From an uncultured Clostridia bacterium (GTDB taxonomy: Bacteria > Bacillota > Clostridia > TANB77 > CAG-508), in assembly GCA_947591045.1 (NCBI GenBank), contig CANQCV010000007.1, positions 1 through 54,661 on the forward strand: 54,661 bases of DNA, written 5' to 3'. A program made the position numbers and the translations under genes. Position 1 is the first letter of the stretch, and every line of letters begins with the position of its first letter. The notes below the pieces were generated by a model, which saw nothing but the letters and a program-made list of their open reading frames with translations, searched no databases and was not told where the DNA came from. Positions 8,277 through 16,330 of this stretch are shown here, piece after piece.

Positions 8277-8300
8277 GAGCATATTTGTTATGCTCTTTTT
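8277..8300 (+). terminator. Rho-independent terminator
   Basis: A 7-bp stem (GAGCATA 8277-8283 with TATGCTC 8289-8295), a 5-base loop and a T-tract, six bases after divIC. Confidence 0.9.
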
Positions 8301-8399
8301 TGTTTTTTTCATTTATATTATTTTTTCTGTAAATTTCCATAAAAAATATAAAAACAATTATTATATATATACTAAGTTAGCTGTTAAGGGGGTTTTTAA

Positions 8400-9743
8400 A
8401 TGAATATGGGGGATTATACTTTGGTTGAGTTACGCCAATTAGCAAAAGAAAAGAATGTTAAAAATGTTTCAAAATTAAAAAAGGAGGAATTGATTGAAAT
8501 TCTTGAAAGCATGGATACGACTAATGAGAAATCAAATAATAAAGAAATGGCAGTAGAAGAAAAAGAAAAAGTAAATGTTGATGATATTCAAAATCAAAAT
8601 GGATATAAAGTAACAAACAGTGAGGACGAGATAGTTGAAGGCATATTAGAGGTTTTACCTGATGGATACGGATTTTTGAGAGGAGAAAATTATTTATCAA
8701 CTCCAAAAGATGTATATATTTCTCCTGTTCAAATTAGGCGTTTTAAATTAGATAAAGGTGATAAAATAAAAGGAATTGCAAGACTTCCAAAAGAAGGAGA
8801 AAAATTCCCTGCCTTAATTTTCGTCGGAGAAGTAAATGGAGAAGCCCCAGAAAAGGCATATAGAAGGAAAAAATTTGACGATTTAACACCAGTATATCCA
8901 GATGAAAGAATCAAATTAGAGACTGTAACAAATGAATATGCAATGAGAATGATAGACTTAATGTCTCCAATAGGAAAAGGGCAAAGGGGAATGATTGTTG
9001 CTCCTCCTAAAGTAGGAAAGACTACTCTTTTAAAGAAAATAGCAAATAGCATTACAACAAATAACCCAGAAATAGAACTTATTGTATTATTAATTGATGA
9101 AAGACCAGAAGAAGTAACTGATATGCGTCGCTCTATTAAAGGAGATGTTATTTATTCTACTTTTGATGAATTACCAGAGCATCATGTAAAAGTAGCCGAA
9201 ATGGTTCTAGAAAGAGCGAAAAGACTTACAGAACAAAATAGAGATGTTGTTATTTTATTAGATAGTATTACAAGACTTGCAAGAGCCTATAACTTAGTAA
9301 TACCTTCTTCTGGAAGAACTTTATCAGGAGGACTAGATCCTAGTGCATTACATAAACCAAAAAAATTCTTTGGTGCAGCAAGAAATATAGAAAATGGGGG
9401 AAGTCTAACGATTTTAGCAACAGCGCTTATTGAAACAGGAAGTAGGATGGATGATGTTATTTTTGAGGAATTCAAAGGTACTGGAAACATGGAAGTACAC
9501 TTAGACAGAGGATTATCAGAAAAGCGTATATTCCCAGCTATAGATATTAATAAGTCTGGAACAAGGAAAGAGGAGCTACTTTTAAGTCCACAAGAACTAG
9601 AAACTGTGTTTGCATTAAGAAAAGCAATGTCAACTATGTCTATATCAGAAATAACAGAACAATTAATAGAGCAAATGCTTGCAACAAAGAACAATAAAGA
9701 ATTTTTAGAAAGAATGTCATATTTTTTAAAGAATTTAAAATAG
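8400..9743 (+). CDS. rho: Transcription termination factor Rho
   Basis: 447 residues. An N-terminal Rho helix domain ([20 protein letters not shown]) and an OB-fold RNA-binding domain with [11 protein letters not shown] and [12 protein letters not shown] precede the RecA-like ATPase. Walker A is [10 protein letters not shown], Walker B is [16 protein letters not shown], and the Q-loop/R-loop region (GRTLSGGLD) and [11 protein letters not shown] follow. It is a hexameric ATP-driven RNA translocase ending untranslated transcripts. An acidic/asparagine-rich insert lies between the helix and OB domains (about residues 40-70). AAGGGGGG lies 7 bases before the ATG. An intrinsic terminator follows. 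Confidence 0.98.
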   Translation: MNMGDYTLVELRQLAKEKNVKNVSKLKKEELIEILESMDTTNEKSNNKEMAVEEKEKVNVDDIQNQNGYKVTNSEDEIVEGILEVLPDGYGFLRGENYLSTPKDVYISPVQIRRFKLDKGDKIKGIARLPKEGEKFPALIFVGEVNGEAPEKAYRRKKFDDLTPVYPDERIKLETVTNEYAMRMIDLMSPIGKGQRGMIVAPPKVGKTTLLKKIANSITTNNPEIELIVLLIDERPEEVTDMRRSIKGDVIYSTFDELPEHHVKVAEMVLERAKRLTEQNRDVVILLDSITRLARAYNLVIPSSGRTLSGGLDPSALHKPKKFFGAARNIENGGSLTILATALIETGSRMDDVIFEEFKGTGNMEVHLDRGLSEKRIFPAIDINKSGTRKEELLLSPQELETVFALRKAMSTMSISEITEQLIEQMLATKNNKEFLERMSYFLKNLK

Positions 9744-9744
9744 A

Positions 9745-9791
9745 AAATGCATATATAAATATTATTTAATATATTTATATATGCATTTTTA
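9745..9791 (+). terminator. Rho-independent terminator
   Basis: A long AT-rich inverted repeat (about 9746-9765 with 9770-9787) ends in T5 directly after rho. Confidence 0.8.
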
Positions 9792-9809
9792 TATTATTTA
9801 TAAATATAC

Positions 9810-9839
9810 TTGATAAGTAACACATAAATATGCTATAAT
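9810..9839 (+). promoter_or_regulatory. Sigma-A promoter with extended -10
   Basis: TTGATA (9810-9815), an 18-base spacer and TGC-TATAAT (-10 at 9834-9839) drive the small gene at 9872. Confidence 0.75.
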
Positions 9840-9871
9840 TTATACCATATTTATAATATAAGAGGTAGAAT

Positions 9872-10096
9872 ATGGGAAAAAGGAAAATTAATATAGATAT
9901 ATATGAGGAAGAGTTAAACTATATTCTAATAGGTCTAGAATTGTTTAATTTGAATCTAAATAATATATGGGCAATTGATAAAGATTCAGATGAACAAAAA
10001 CAAAGAAATGATATAAACTTTTACTTATATCATAGATTATTAGGATATAAAAATAATTTTGATTATTATTGTAAAGAACAAAATAAAAAAGAATAG
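9872..10096 (+). CDS. Small hypothetical protein
   Basis: 74 residues, charged, with a central helix (EEELNYILIGLELFNLNL) and aromatic-rich C-terminus. No recognised family and no membrane segment. It has its own good promoter (9810-9839), AGAGG 6 bases upstream of the ATG, and its own terminator, so it is very probably a real monocistronic gene. The phage attachment site starts just after that terminator. Confidence 0.65.
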   Translation: MGKRKINIDIYEEELNYILIGLELFNLNLNNIWAIDKDSDEQKQRNDINFYLYHRLLGYKNNFDYYCKEQNKKE

Positions 10097-10105
10097 GAGA
10101 TATAG

Positions 10106-10132
10106 TAATATAGAAAACTATATTATTTTTTA
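10106..10132 (+). terminator. Rho-independent terminator
   Basis: An 8-bp perfect stem (10106-10113 with 10118-10125), an AAAA loop and a T-rich tail, 10 bases after the 74-residue gene. Confidence 0.8.
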
Positions 10133-10142
10133 TCATGTTCTA

Positions 10143-10170
10143 TTTGCACAAAATCAAAGTTTTGTGCAAA
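10143..10170. repeat. 11-bp inverted repeat at attL
   Basis: TTTGCACAAAA (10143-10153) and its exact complement (10160-10170) flank a 6-base loop. Only the right arm recurs at attR, so the left arm is chromosomal DNA. The uninterrupted attB probably contained the whole hairpin. Confidence 0.75.
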
Positions 10171-10187
10171 TGAAGGTAGGAAAAATA
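10152..10187 (+). other. attL (36-bp core)
   Basis: Identical over 36 bp to 53009-53044, with unrelated flanks outside the shared block. It lies about 700 bp beyond the end of the integrase gene. Confidence 0.85.
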
Positions 10188-10558
10188 AATTGGCTATATC
10201 CTTGCCAAATTTGTAGTAACTATTAAAACCCATATAAGAAAATTATCAAATATTTAATTTTCCTATACTATATCATATTGAATTTTGGTTGTCAATACAT
10301 ATTTTGAATTTTAGTTATATCCTTTTTACTTTTTTATATTTTAAGACAACAAACTATATGTCTTTTTTAAAAAAATGTCTTAAAATCGATTTTAACGCGT
10401 CGTTTTTTATGACATTTCTTTAATTTTAGAAATTATATTTTATTATCTAATATTATCTTCAATTTTAAAACAATCGCTATATTTTTAGACATATAACTTG
10501 TTGTCTTTAAAATTTAAATCGCTTAAAATCGATTCTAACGCGTCACTTTTTAATGTAA
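10188..10558. other. Non-coding left end of prophage (attP arm region)
   Basis: No credible gene. It contains the 201-bp repeat described at 10344-10544 and AT-rich sequence between attL and that repeat. Its place between attL and the integrase end suggests arm-binding sites for integrase or excisionase. Confidence 0.5.
10344..10544. repeat. 201-bp repeat, left copy (inside prophage)
   Basis: Matches 53210-53410 over 201 bp with about eight mismatches, same orientation. Internally it has 20-base inverted arms (10344-10363 and 10487-10506, two mismatches) and a twice-repeated 22-base unit (10380-10401 and 10523-10544) containing the palindrome AAAATCGATTTT or a variant, followed by ACGCGTC. 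Distance to the att core is 157 bp here and 166 bp at the right copy. Confidence 0.85.
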
Positions 10559-10840
10559 TTATATAATTCCTTCTTTCAATAATTCTTCATCAGTTTCCTC
10601 ATTTATAATTGGTTGATTATTTCTTGAATTAGCATATTGACTTAAAATTTGATGATAAGTATCACGAACCAAACAAATTCTTAAATTTTCTTCATTAGTT
10701 TTTGATTTTCCAGTACGCGGATAAATAAACTTATATGTATAACTATAAAATTCCAATGATCTTAAAATTAAATCCACTTGACAATCTAATAAATTTATTG
10801 TGTTTTTTCTAATTGTATCAACATCAAAATTTAATTCCAT
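10559..10840 (-). CDS. Hypothetical protein downstream of integrase
   Basis: 93 residues, helical, acidic at both ends, with a basic middle (YIYPRTGKSK-like). No recognised family. It follows the integrase by 22 bases with a GGAGG site, so it is probably co-transcribed. Its place could suit a recombination directionality or lysogeny accessory protein, but nothing in the sequence proves it. Confidence 0.55.
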   Translation of the reverse strand: MELNFDVDTIRKNTINLLDCQVDLILRSLEFYSYTYKFIYPRTGKSKTNEENLRICLVRDTYHQILSQYANSRNNQPIINEETDEELLKEGII

Positions 10841-10862
10841 TTTAGCCTCCTTTTCCCTATTC

Positions 10863-11807
10863 TTATTTTTTTTTAAAATTTAAAAGATAATCATTTAACG
10901 GATTAGCTTCTACTGCTTTTTTTATTTCTTGGTTATCTATATGTAAATATATTTCTGTCGAACTTAGGCTCTTATGACCTAAAATTTCTTTTACAACTAA
11001 AATATCTTTTGTATTTTTAAAATAAAGAGTAGCTGCAGTGTGTCTTAAAGTATGTGGCGAATAGCCTTTATTAGCCATTCCTGACAATTTAAAAGCTTGT
11101 TTACAAATATGTTCAACAGTTGCCTTACTTATTCTCTTATTTCTTTCGCTAACAAATAAAGCATCATTATCAAGAGAACGCGTTTTTAGATATTCTTCTA
11201 TTTTAGCTATAGTAAAATCGTTTAGATAAATAGTATTTTCCTTGTTACCTTTTGCTATTATTTTAACATTCTTATTATCAAAATCTATATCTGATATATT
11301 TAGCTTTAATAAACTAGATATTCTTATTCCTGTTTGCAAAAATAATGTAGTAATAGCATTGTTTCGTTCAGGATATTTACAATTACTATTATTAAAGATA
11401 TTTTGCAACTCTTTAGCTTTTTCAAAGTTTATATATTTTGGTAATCGTTCTATTCTAGTAATACTAGGAATATTTTCAGCAGGATTTTTCTTGTTTTTAA
11501 AAGATGGATATTTTAGAGATAATAACCATTTATAAAAAGTCTTTATGCTCGAAAGTTTCCTTTGCCTAGTAATAGCACAATTATCTTTATGATAATTAAG
11601 ATATACTAAAAAAGAAAAAATAATATCTTCTGTTATATCTGCAAGAATAAATACTGTTATATCTTTAATATTAATATCTAATTTGAAATACTGTTTTATA
11701 TATTTAAAAAAAATTATTAAATCATCACAATACTCTTTTGCAGTAATTGGTGAATAATTTTTAGTAGATATTAAATATTTTTGAAAATCTAATAATACTT
11801 TTGGCAT
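10863..11807 (-). CDS. int: Tyrosine recombinase (phage integrase)
   Basis: 314 residues from the ATG whose first base is 11807, chosen because AAAGGAGG lies 7 bases before it; an open extension upstream lacks such a site. The N-terminal SAM-like domain (LISTKNYSPITAKEYCDDL) binds core sites. The catalytic domain shows the first Arg in QTGIRISSLL, the HxxR box in HTLRHTAATL, the second His in LGHKSLSSTEIY and the nucleophilic Tyr in that same stretch. All catalytic residues are present. It should integrate and excise the prophage at the 36-bp att core. Confidence 0.95.
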   Translation of the reverse strand: MPKVLLDFQKYLISTKNYSPITAKEYCDDLIIFFKYIKQYFKLDINIKDITVFILADITEDIIFSFLVYLNYHKDNCAITRQRKLSSIKTFYKWLLSLKYPSFKNKKNPAENIPSITRIERLPKYINFEKAKELQNIFNNSNCKYPERNNAITTLFLQTGIRISSLLKLNISDIDFDNKNVKIIAKGNKENTIYLNDFTIAKIEEYLKTRSLDNDALFVSERNKRISKATVEHICKQAFKLSGMANKGYSPHTLRHTAATLYFKNTKDILVVKEILGHKSLSSTEIYLHIDNQEIKKAVEANPLNDYLLNFKKK

Positions 11808-11921
11808 AATATTTCCTCCTTTCATAAGTTTACATAATATCATACAATGGAATATATTGCAACTCTCTTCCTTTATTTTTTCAACTATATTCTAATTTTT
11901 AGTAAAAAAATGTATAAAAAT

Positions 11922-11952
11922 AAAAAAACTGTCAAAATTCGACAGATTTTTT
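11922..11952 (-). terminator. Second terminator after the XRE gene
   Basis: CTGTC/GACAG core stem extended by an A-run and T-run, located between the XRE terminator and the integrase gene. It can act on either strand. Confidence 0.55.
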
Positions 11953-11970
11953 ATTTTTGTTGTTATATAA

Positions 11971-12001
11971 TAAAAAATAACTAGCATGGGCAGTGCTAGT
12001 T
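11971..12001 (-). terminator. Rho-independent terminator of the XRE gene
   Basis: A perfect 8-bp stem (11979-11986 with 11994-12001) overlaps the XRE stop codon and is followed on the minus strand by ATTTTTTA. Confidence 0.8.
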
Positions 12002-12242
12002 ATCTAAGCAATCTTTTAGTTTGTTTAGGTCTATATCTAGTATTTTGGAGATGGCTATCAACTCAAAATCTTTTATTAACACTTTACATTCTTCCATTCG
12101 TTGCAGCTGTCTCCCACTGATATGGACTCCGCAATAATTCTAGTTGCTGGCATAGAGTACTTTTTTTAAGATGTTTCTTTTCTCTTGCAGTCTTTATTAA
12201 TTTGCCAGTAAAATTCTTATTACTATTAAATTTTGTTGTCAT
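11996..12242 (-). CDS. XRE-type repressor-like protein, read only with +1 shift at CGG
   Basis: The ATG is at 12242, with AAAGGAA upstream. The first 37 codons give an HTH N-terminus (GKLIKTAREKKHLKKSTLCQ, ending LELL). Codon 38 is CGG (plus strand 12129-12131), and in the zero frame translation meets TAA 16 codons later. Skipping the C gives Gly-Val-His-Ile-Ser and 44 more codons that complete the domain (RQLQRMEECKVLIKDFELIA), 81 residues in all, ending at the terminator. The joined protein looks like the XRE regulators of Clostridia phages. Without the shift it would be a frameshifted pseudogene. It lies where a lysogeny regulator is expected and opposes the rightward promoter at 12280. 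Confidence 0.7.
12129..12131 (-). promoter_or_regulatory. In-frame CGG, candidate +1 frameshift site (XRE gene)
   Basis: TTG CGG AGT in the zero frame; skipping the C reads GGA (Gly). Codon-aligned like the other seven sites. Confidence 0.6.
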
Positions 12243-12279
12243 TAAAATAAATTCCTTTCTTTTTTATTTGTTATTTATA

Positions 12280-12327
12280 TTGATATTTTAAATTAAATGT
12301 GATATATAAATAGAGACAGTTTGTCTC
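12280..12327 (+). promoter_or_regulatory. Rightward promoter with overlapping operator
   Basis: TTGATA (12280-12285), a 17-base spacer and TATATA (12303-12308). GAGACA-GTT-TGTCTC (12313-12327), a perfect 6-bp inverted repeat, lies at the predicted start point. It probably drives the 12387-13544 cassette under repressor control. Confidence 0.6.
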
Positions 12328-12386
12328 ATTTTTATAAAAAATACAACAAAATTTTTAAAAGTTAAGAAACTAAGGAGAAAAATTTA

Positions 12387-13310
12387 ATGATACTTACTAC
12401 TATTTTTTCAATTTTAGGTATATATGGCTTTTTTGCAAATAATATATTTTTATTATATTTAGGAATGTTTATAAACATTGTAGAAAATATATTAGAAGTT
12501 ATATTAAAAAAACAGAAAAATATGCTAACACTTTTTTTAGCAATATTTATAGGTCTTATTTTAGGTTTAACAGGCAACAACACTTTTCATTGCATAGCAC
12601 TTTGCATATGCATGGAAGATGTAATTATGTGTTTATGCTCTATTCCTTTATATTTTAAATTTGTTTCAACTAATAATGTTATACAAAGATATTTTTATGC
12701 TAATGACTGCTATGAGTTTGGTAAATTAATTGAAAAATGGCATACTTTACCTCAATTTTCTACTATTAAAGATAGGATATTAGATTTAAATGACTTTGAA
12801 TCATTACAAACATATACAGCCAAAATTGTATTTTTGTTTAATCTTATGTTAGATATTTCCGATAAATTAAATTACATACATCAATTAGATAATACAGTGA
12901 AATTGACCAACAATTCTTTTATTTTACAAATCGATGTAGAAATAGATGAAACTAGAGAAAAATTAAGAAAAGCAAAGGAAATATTAAATTCATTTGAGAG
13001 TGAACCTTATTTTAAGGTATATTATGAACAATGTAAAAAAATATTACATTTATTTTATAAAAAAATGGACATTCTAGATAATATGAATTATAAAATAAAA
13101 GACATTACTCATAATGGTAATATACCCCAAAATATATTATTATATTCATTTCAATCAGAAACTGATGAATTGTTTAATATTACAAATAATTTGTCAGAAG
13201 CATTGGTTACTCTTCAGGATATCATTAATAACAACGACACAACTTTTGATTATCTAAAAAAATTAGATAATCAAAAATATAAAAACATTATGCTTGAAGA
13301 TATATCCTAA
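12387..13310 (+). CDS. Membrane protein with long helical domain, unknown function
   Basis: 307 residues. Hydrophobic segments at about 1-30, 45-62 and 68-90 anchor the N-terminus. The remaining ~210 residues are soluble, helical and coiled-coil-prone (VEIDETREKLRKAKEIL). No family recognised. It is transcribed opposite to nearly all phage genes, from its own promoter, between the lysogeny genes and the lysis cassette. That is typical of lysogenic-conversion (moron) genes, so superinfection exclusion or host defence is possible but unproven. AAGGAG lies before the ATG. Confidence 0.65.
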   Translation: MILTTIFSILGIYGFFANNIFLLYLGMFINIVENILEVILKKQKNMLTLFLAIFIGLILGLTGNNTFHCIALCICMEDVIMCLCSIPLYFKFVSTNNVIQRYFYANDCYEFGKLIEKWHTLPQFSTIKDRILDLNDFESLQTYTAKIVFLFNLMLDISDKLNYIHQLDNTVKLTNNSFILQIDVEIDETREKLRKAKEILNSFESEPYFKVYYEQCKKILHLFYKKMDILDNMNYKIKDITHNGNIPQNILLYSFQSETDELFNITNNLSEALVTLQDIINNNDTTFDYLKKLDNQKYKNIMLEDIS

Positions 13311-13337
13311 TTTTTATAAATTAACAAAGGAGAAATA

Positions 13338-13544
13338 ATGGATATTTTTATTAGAATTATTATAATGATAATATGTAGTATAATCATTTCATACATAGCA
13401 ACCAATATATATATGCCTTTGAATGATTTAGATAAAAAAGAAAAAATATATATGTATATATTTTATGGCTTTTTTATAAATTGGTTTATTATTACACCTT
13501 CCATAGTATTTTTTGAATGTTTTAAGTATATTCTGGGAAAATAA
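13338..13544 (+). CDS. Small two-helix membrane protein
   Basis: 68 residues with two hydrophobic helices (about 3-24 and 38-60) separated by a charged DLDKKEK loop. AAAGGAG precedes the ATG. It lies 27 bases after the 307-residue membrane gene and ends at a strong terminator, so the two form one rightward operon. Function unknown. Confidence 0.6.
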   Translation: MDIFIRIIIMIICSIIISYIATNIYMPLNDLDKKEKIYMYIFYGFFINWFIITPSIVFFECFKYILGK

Positions 13545-13578
13545 ATATTGTTTTAAAATCCCTTATTAAATATTTTTT

Positions 13579-13611
13579 AAAGCAGATAGAATATCTATCT
13601 GCTTTATTTTT
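13579..13611. terminator. Bidirectional terminator between moron and lysis genes
   Basis: An 11-bp perfect stem (13579-13589 with 13595-13605), with T-rich sequence on both strands, overlaps the end of the endolysin gene on the other strand. Confidence 0.9.
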
Positions 13612-14348
13612 TAAGTTAATTTTTTATTCACAATCTTTTGTATAGTACTATAATCATATCCTGCCTTAGTTAGTTTTTCTTTTCTTTCTTGTCCGTTTCC
13701 CCATTTACCCTGTATAACTTCATTGGCTATTGTTTCATTTGATTTTTTACTTATGTTGGTAGAAGAATTTAACAATTCATTTACTTTGCTTTGAATAGTA
13801 TTATAATCATATCCTGCTTTGGTTAGCTTACTTTTTCTGTCTGTTCCATTGCCCCACTTTCCTGCAATTACTTCTTTTGCTACTTCCTCAACCGATTTAT
13901 TATTGTCGTTATTTGATGTAGATACATAAGCAGGTCTTACAATTCCATATATACATGAATTAGTTTTACTTACTTGTCTTCTACCTACTGCATCATTTTT
14001 GTTACCTTCGATTGTAGTAAATATATTGCCTTCTACCTTTTCTACAATTCCTACATGGTCTGCATTGTTTGAGTTGTTCCATGTAAAAAATACTATATCT
14101 CCTTTTTTTACATCACTGTTTTTAATAACTTGTCCTTTATTTTTAAACCATTTATAAGCATTTGGGCAACTAGCTGTTTTGGGAATTATTGAACTGTTTA
14201 TTCCTACTTGATTAGCACACCACCATACAAACATCATGCACCAAGGATTGTAATTTAAGCCATATGCTTTGCCATATTTAGTATTGTTATTATTTCCTTC
14301 TTTATAGCCTATTTCTCCCTGTGCTTTTTTTATTAATTCATCTATCAT
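13611..14348 (-). CDS. Endolysin: CHAP peptidase/amidase with two Cpl-7-type wall-binding repeats
   Basis: 245 residues. The CHAP domain (1-145) has the catalytic Cys in NPWCMMFVWWC, the His in NADHVGIVEKV and a downstream Glu/Asn (TTIEGNKND). Two C-terminal repeats of about 40 residues (about 158-196 and 205-244) share the pattern EV-G-WGNG--RK-KLTKAGYDY, the CW_7 type that binds muropeptides. It cleaves peptidoglycan at the end of infection. There is no signal peptide, so the holin must release it. Confidence 0.93.
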   Translation of the reverse strand: MIDELIKKAQGEIGYKEGNNNNTKYGKAYGLNYNPWCMMFVWWCANQVGINSSIIPKTASCPNAYKWFKNKGQVIKNSDVKKGDIVFFTWNNSNNADHVGIVEKVEGNIFTTIEGNKNDAVGRRQVSKTNSCIYGIVRPAYVSTSNNDNNKSVEEVAKEVIAGKWGNGTDRKSKLTKAGYDYNTIQSKVNELLNSSTNISKKSNETIANEVIQGKWGNGQERKEKLTKAGYDYSTIQKIVNKKLT

Positions 14349-14351
14349 AGA

Positions 14352-14546
14352 TTATTCCTCCTTGTCTTTTTTCTTCTCTACTTGTGTTCCAAAATAAAAA
14401 GCAATTATCATTAAATATATCTCTTGTATATCCATGTCTCCTATTATAGCTTTGTATGCAACTACACAAGTTAAAAGGATTGTTATCAGACTTTTTACAT
14501 CTATGAGCTTTGCTATTTTTAGTCCTATTTGTTTTAATACTTCCAT
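14352..14546 (-). CDS. Putative holin
   Basis: 64 residues with two membrane helices (about 18-35 and 42-57, the second ending AFYFGTQ) and a charged tail (VEKKKDKEE). It lies 3 bases upstream of the endolysin gene. The sequence resembles small proteins placed before endolysins in Clostridia phages. The holin role is inferred from size, topology and position. Confidence 0.7.
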   Translation of the reverse strand: MEVLKQIGLKIAKLIDVKSLITILLTCVVAYKAIIGDMDIQEIYLMIIAFYFGTQVEKKKDKEE

Positions 14547-14563
14547 TTATAAAACCTTCTTTC

Positions 14564-14821
14564 CTACTTTCCTATTAATACTTTATCTATTTCTCTTCTT
14601 GCCTCTTTAAATTCTCCATTTCCGATTTTATCTTCTATAAAATGGTCTAACATTACCTTTGTAGCTTTTAAATTCGTTTTTGTTAAAAGGTCATTATTTT
14701 CGATTTTGTTATTAGTTTCAATTACTTTTTTATAAATTTTAGATAAGAAAACAAGAACTCCACCTAGAATAGTTAAGGTTGAAATAGCACCAACTATTTG
14801 ACCTATTGTAATACTTTCCAC
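14564..14821 (-). CDS. Small membrane protein of the lysis cassette
   Basis: 85 residues. One N-terminal membrane helix (IVGAISTLTILGGVLVFLSK) is followed by a basic and helical cytoplasmic part (LKATKVMLDHFIEDKI). It overlaps the neighbouring fibre gene by one base and precedes the putative holin. It could be a second holin, antiholin or haemolysin-XhlA-like partner. No clear family. Confidence 0.65.
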   Translation of the reverse strand: MESITIGQIVGAISTLTILGGVLVFLSKIYKKVIETNNKIENNDLLTKTNLKATKVMLDHFIEDKIGNGEFKEARREIDKVLIGK

Positions 14822-15330
14822 TATTCCACCTCCTCTTCTAGAGGAGCTTCTTCACCAGTATAAGTACCTAATATTCCTAGTACAGTCTCTCCTGCTTTTA
14901 TTTTATCGGCAGTAAGCCCTATTGCTTCTGCAATTAAATGCTGTTGTTCATTATCTACTCTTAGAAAAGGTCTACTACCTTCTTTAAACAATGTGCTAGT
15001 TATACCTTCGCCCCAGTTACTTGATTCTCCATAAAATAACAAAGCACTTCCAGAGTATGTAGTTCCTACCTCTACTAAATCTCCAACACTACCAGATTCG
15101 CCACTGTCTACAACATGGGCTTTACCAACTACTTTTTGTCCATTAACCCAAGCCTCTTTATCTGCTGCCATATCAAGTTCTGTAACGGGATTATCACTAG
15201 TTGTATCAATACCTGTATCAGCAGTTCCTTCTACATCAAATATGGTTATTCCTTTTTTAATGTTTTCTGGTATAATTTTTTGATTTTTTTCATTTAATAT
15301 AATATTTAATTTTCCTTCTAAATCAGTCAT
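14821..15330 (-). CDS. Short tail-fibre-like protein (paralogue 1)
   Basis: 169 residues. The N-terminal ~35 residues (LEGKLNIILNEKNQKIIPEN, then a Gly-Ile-Phe-Val-Glu-Gly turn) are shared with the next two genes upstream. A module like the DTSDATA/AYVNG repeats follows, and then a Gly/Ser-rich unique domain with an acidic C-terminus. It lacks the YYYNKGTGDF C-terminal motif of its paralogues. Probably a virion fibre or receptor-binding component made with the tail genes. Confidence 0.65.
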   Translation of the reverse strand: MTDLEGKLNIILNEKNQKIIPENIKKGITIFDVEGTADTGIDTTSDNPVTELDMAADKEAWVNGQKVVGKAHVVDSGESGSVGDLVEVGTTYSGSALLFYGESSNWGEGITSTLFKEGSRPFLRVDNEQQHLIAEAIGLTADKIKAGETVLGILGTYTGEEAPLEEEVE

Positions 15331-15407
15331 TATATTACCTCCCCTGCTATAAAATCTCCTGTTCCCTTGTTGTAATAGTATTTGCTATTTACTTTATCAT
15401 ATAAACA
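15325..15407. repeat. 83-bp direct repeat, copy 1
   Basis: Differs from 16248-16330 by one base. It covers the C-terminal coding region and stop of one fibre paralogue and the start of the next gene. Recombination between the copies would delete or swap one 923-bp fibre gene. Confidence 0.9.
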
Positions 15408-16253
15408 CACTTTTTCTGTTAAATCTATTACAGGTACTAGATTTAATATTAAATTATCATTTGAATAAAATTTTAAAGAATGCAATTTACCAATAAATTT
15501 TCCAGTATCTCTATGTCCAAATCTTATAGTTTTATCGCTGATAAATGCACCAAAATCAGTTGTATCAGTTACTTCGTCATTAATTGTTGATGTACAAATA
15601 CCATCTTTAAAATCATGTATAATATGATATTTTTCATTAGCAATCATAGAAGTTATTACTGACTTCATTCCAGAATGAAATCTACAATAATAATAACCAT
15701 CCGACGCTATCCATGTTTCATGTTCATTATCATCATCATCGATTGAGAGATAATGATTATAATTAAAAATTTTTGTAGGAGTAGTTATCATTTCAATTTT
15801 CCAGTTTTCATTACTCCACAAAGGAATTTCAGTATCAACATATTGTGTTCCAGTAAATTCAATCCATTCTAATTCTGTGTATGGTTTTCTATTACCTAGA
15901 ATAACATCTACCATCTTGTCACATAGTTTATAATCATTTAGAGTTGTAATATCTACAGCCTCTATTGTACCACCAGAGGTATAACCTTCAGGAATCATTT
16001 GTTCTCCCTCAGACGGTTTAAAATTCAATTGACCATTATCTGCCATAGTTCCAACCAACTTTGTATCATTTACATAGGCTTCCTTACCTAACATTATGTC
16101 ATCGTTAATTGCAGGATTTTCAGACTGAATGTTGCTATTAGTATCCTCACCTTCTATTCCTAATATGTTTATACCTTTTTTTATGTTTTCAGGAAGAAGT
16201 TTTGTTTCTTTTTCTTCCAAAATTTTATTTAAATTTTCCTCCAAACTAGTCAT
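15330..16253 (-). CDS. Tail-fibre/receptor-binding protein (paralogue 2)
   Basis: 307 residues: shared N-terminal oligomerisation-like segment (1-40), an AYVNDTKLVGT repeat module (about 45-110), a lectin-like beta-rich middle (ELEWIEFTGTQYVDTEIPLW onward) and a C-terminus CLYDKVNSKYYYNKGTGDF shared almost exactly with paralogue 3. Modular fibres with conserved ends and variable middles are typical host-recognition proteins. AGGTAATATA precedes the start. Adjacent fibre genes abut or overlap by single bases. Confidence 0.75.
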   Translation of the reverse strand: MTSLEENLNKILEEKETKLLPENIKKGINILGIEGEDTNSNIQSENPAINDDIMLGKEAYVNDTKLVGTMADNGQLNFKPSEGEQMIPEGYTSGGTIEAVDITTLNDYKLCDKMVDVILGNRKPYTELEWIEFTGTQYVDTEIPLWSNENWKIEMITTPTKIFNYNHYLSIDDDDNEHETWIASDGYYYCRFHSGMKSVITSMIANEKYHIIHDFKDGICTSTINDEVTDTTDFGAFISDKTIRFGHRDTGKFIGKLHSLKFYSNDNLILNLVPVIDLTEKVCLYDKVNSKYYYNKGTGDFIAGEVI

Positions 16254-16330
16254 TATATTACCTCCCCTGCTATGAAATCTCCTGTTCCCTTGTTGTAATA
16301 GTATTTGCTATTTACTTTATCATATAAACA
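16248..16330. repeat. 83-bp direct repeat, copy 2
   Basis: Partner of 15325-15407 (one mismatch), at the paralogue 2/paralogue 3 junction. Confidence 0.9.
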
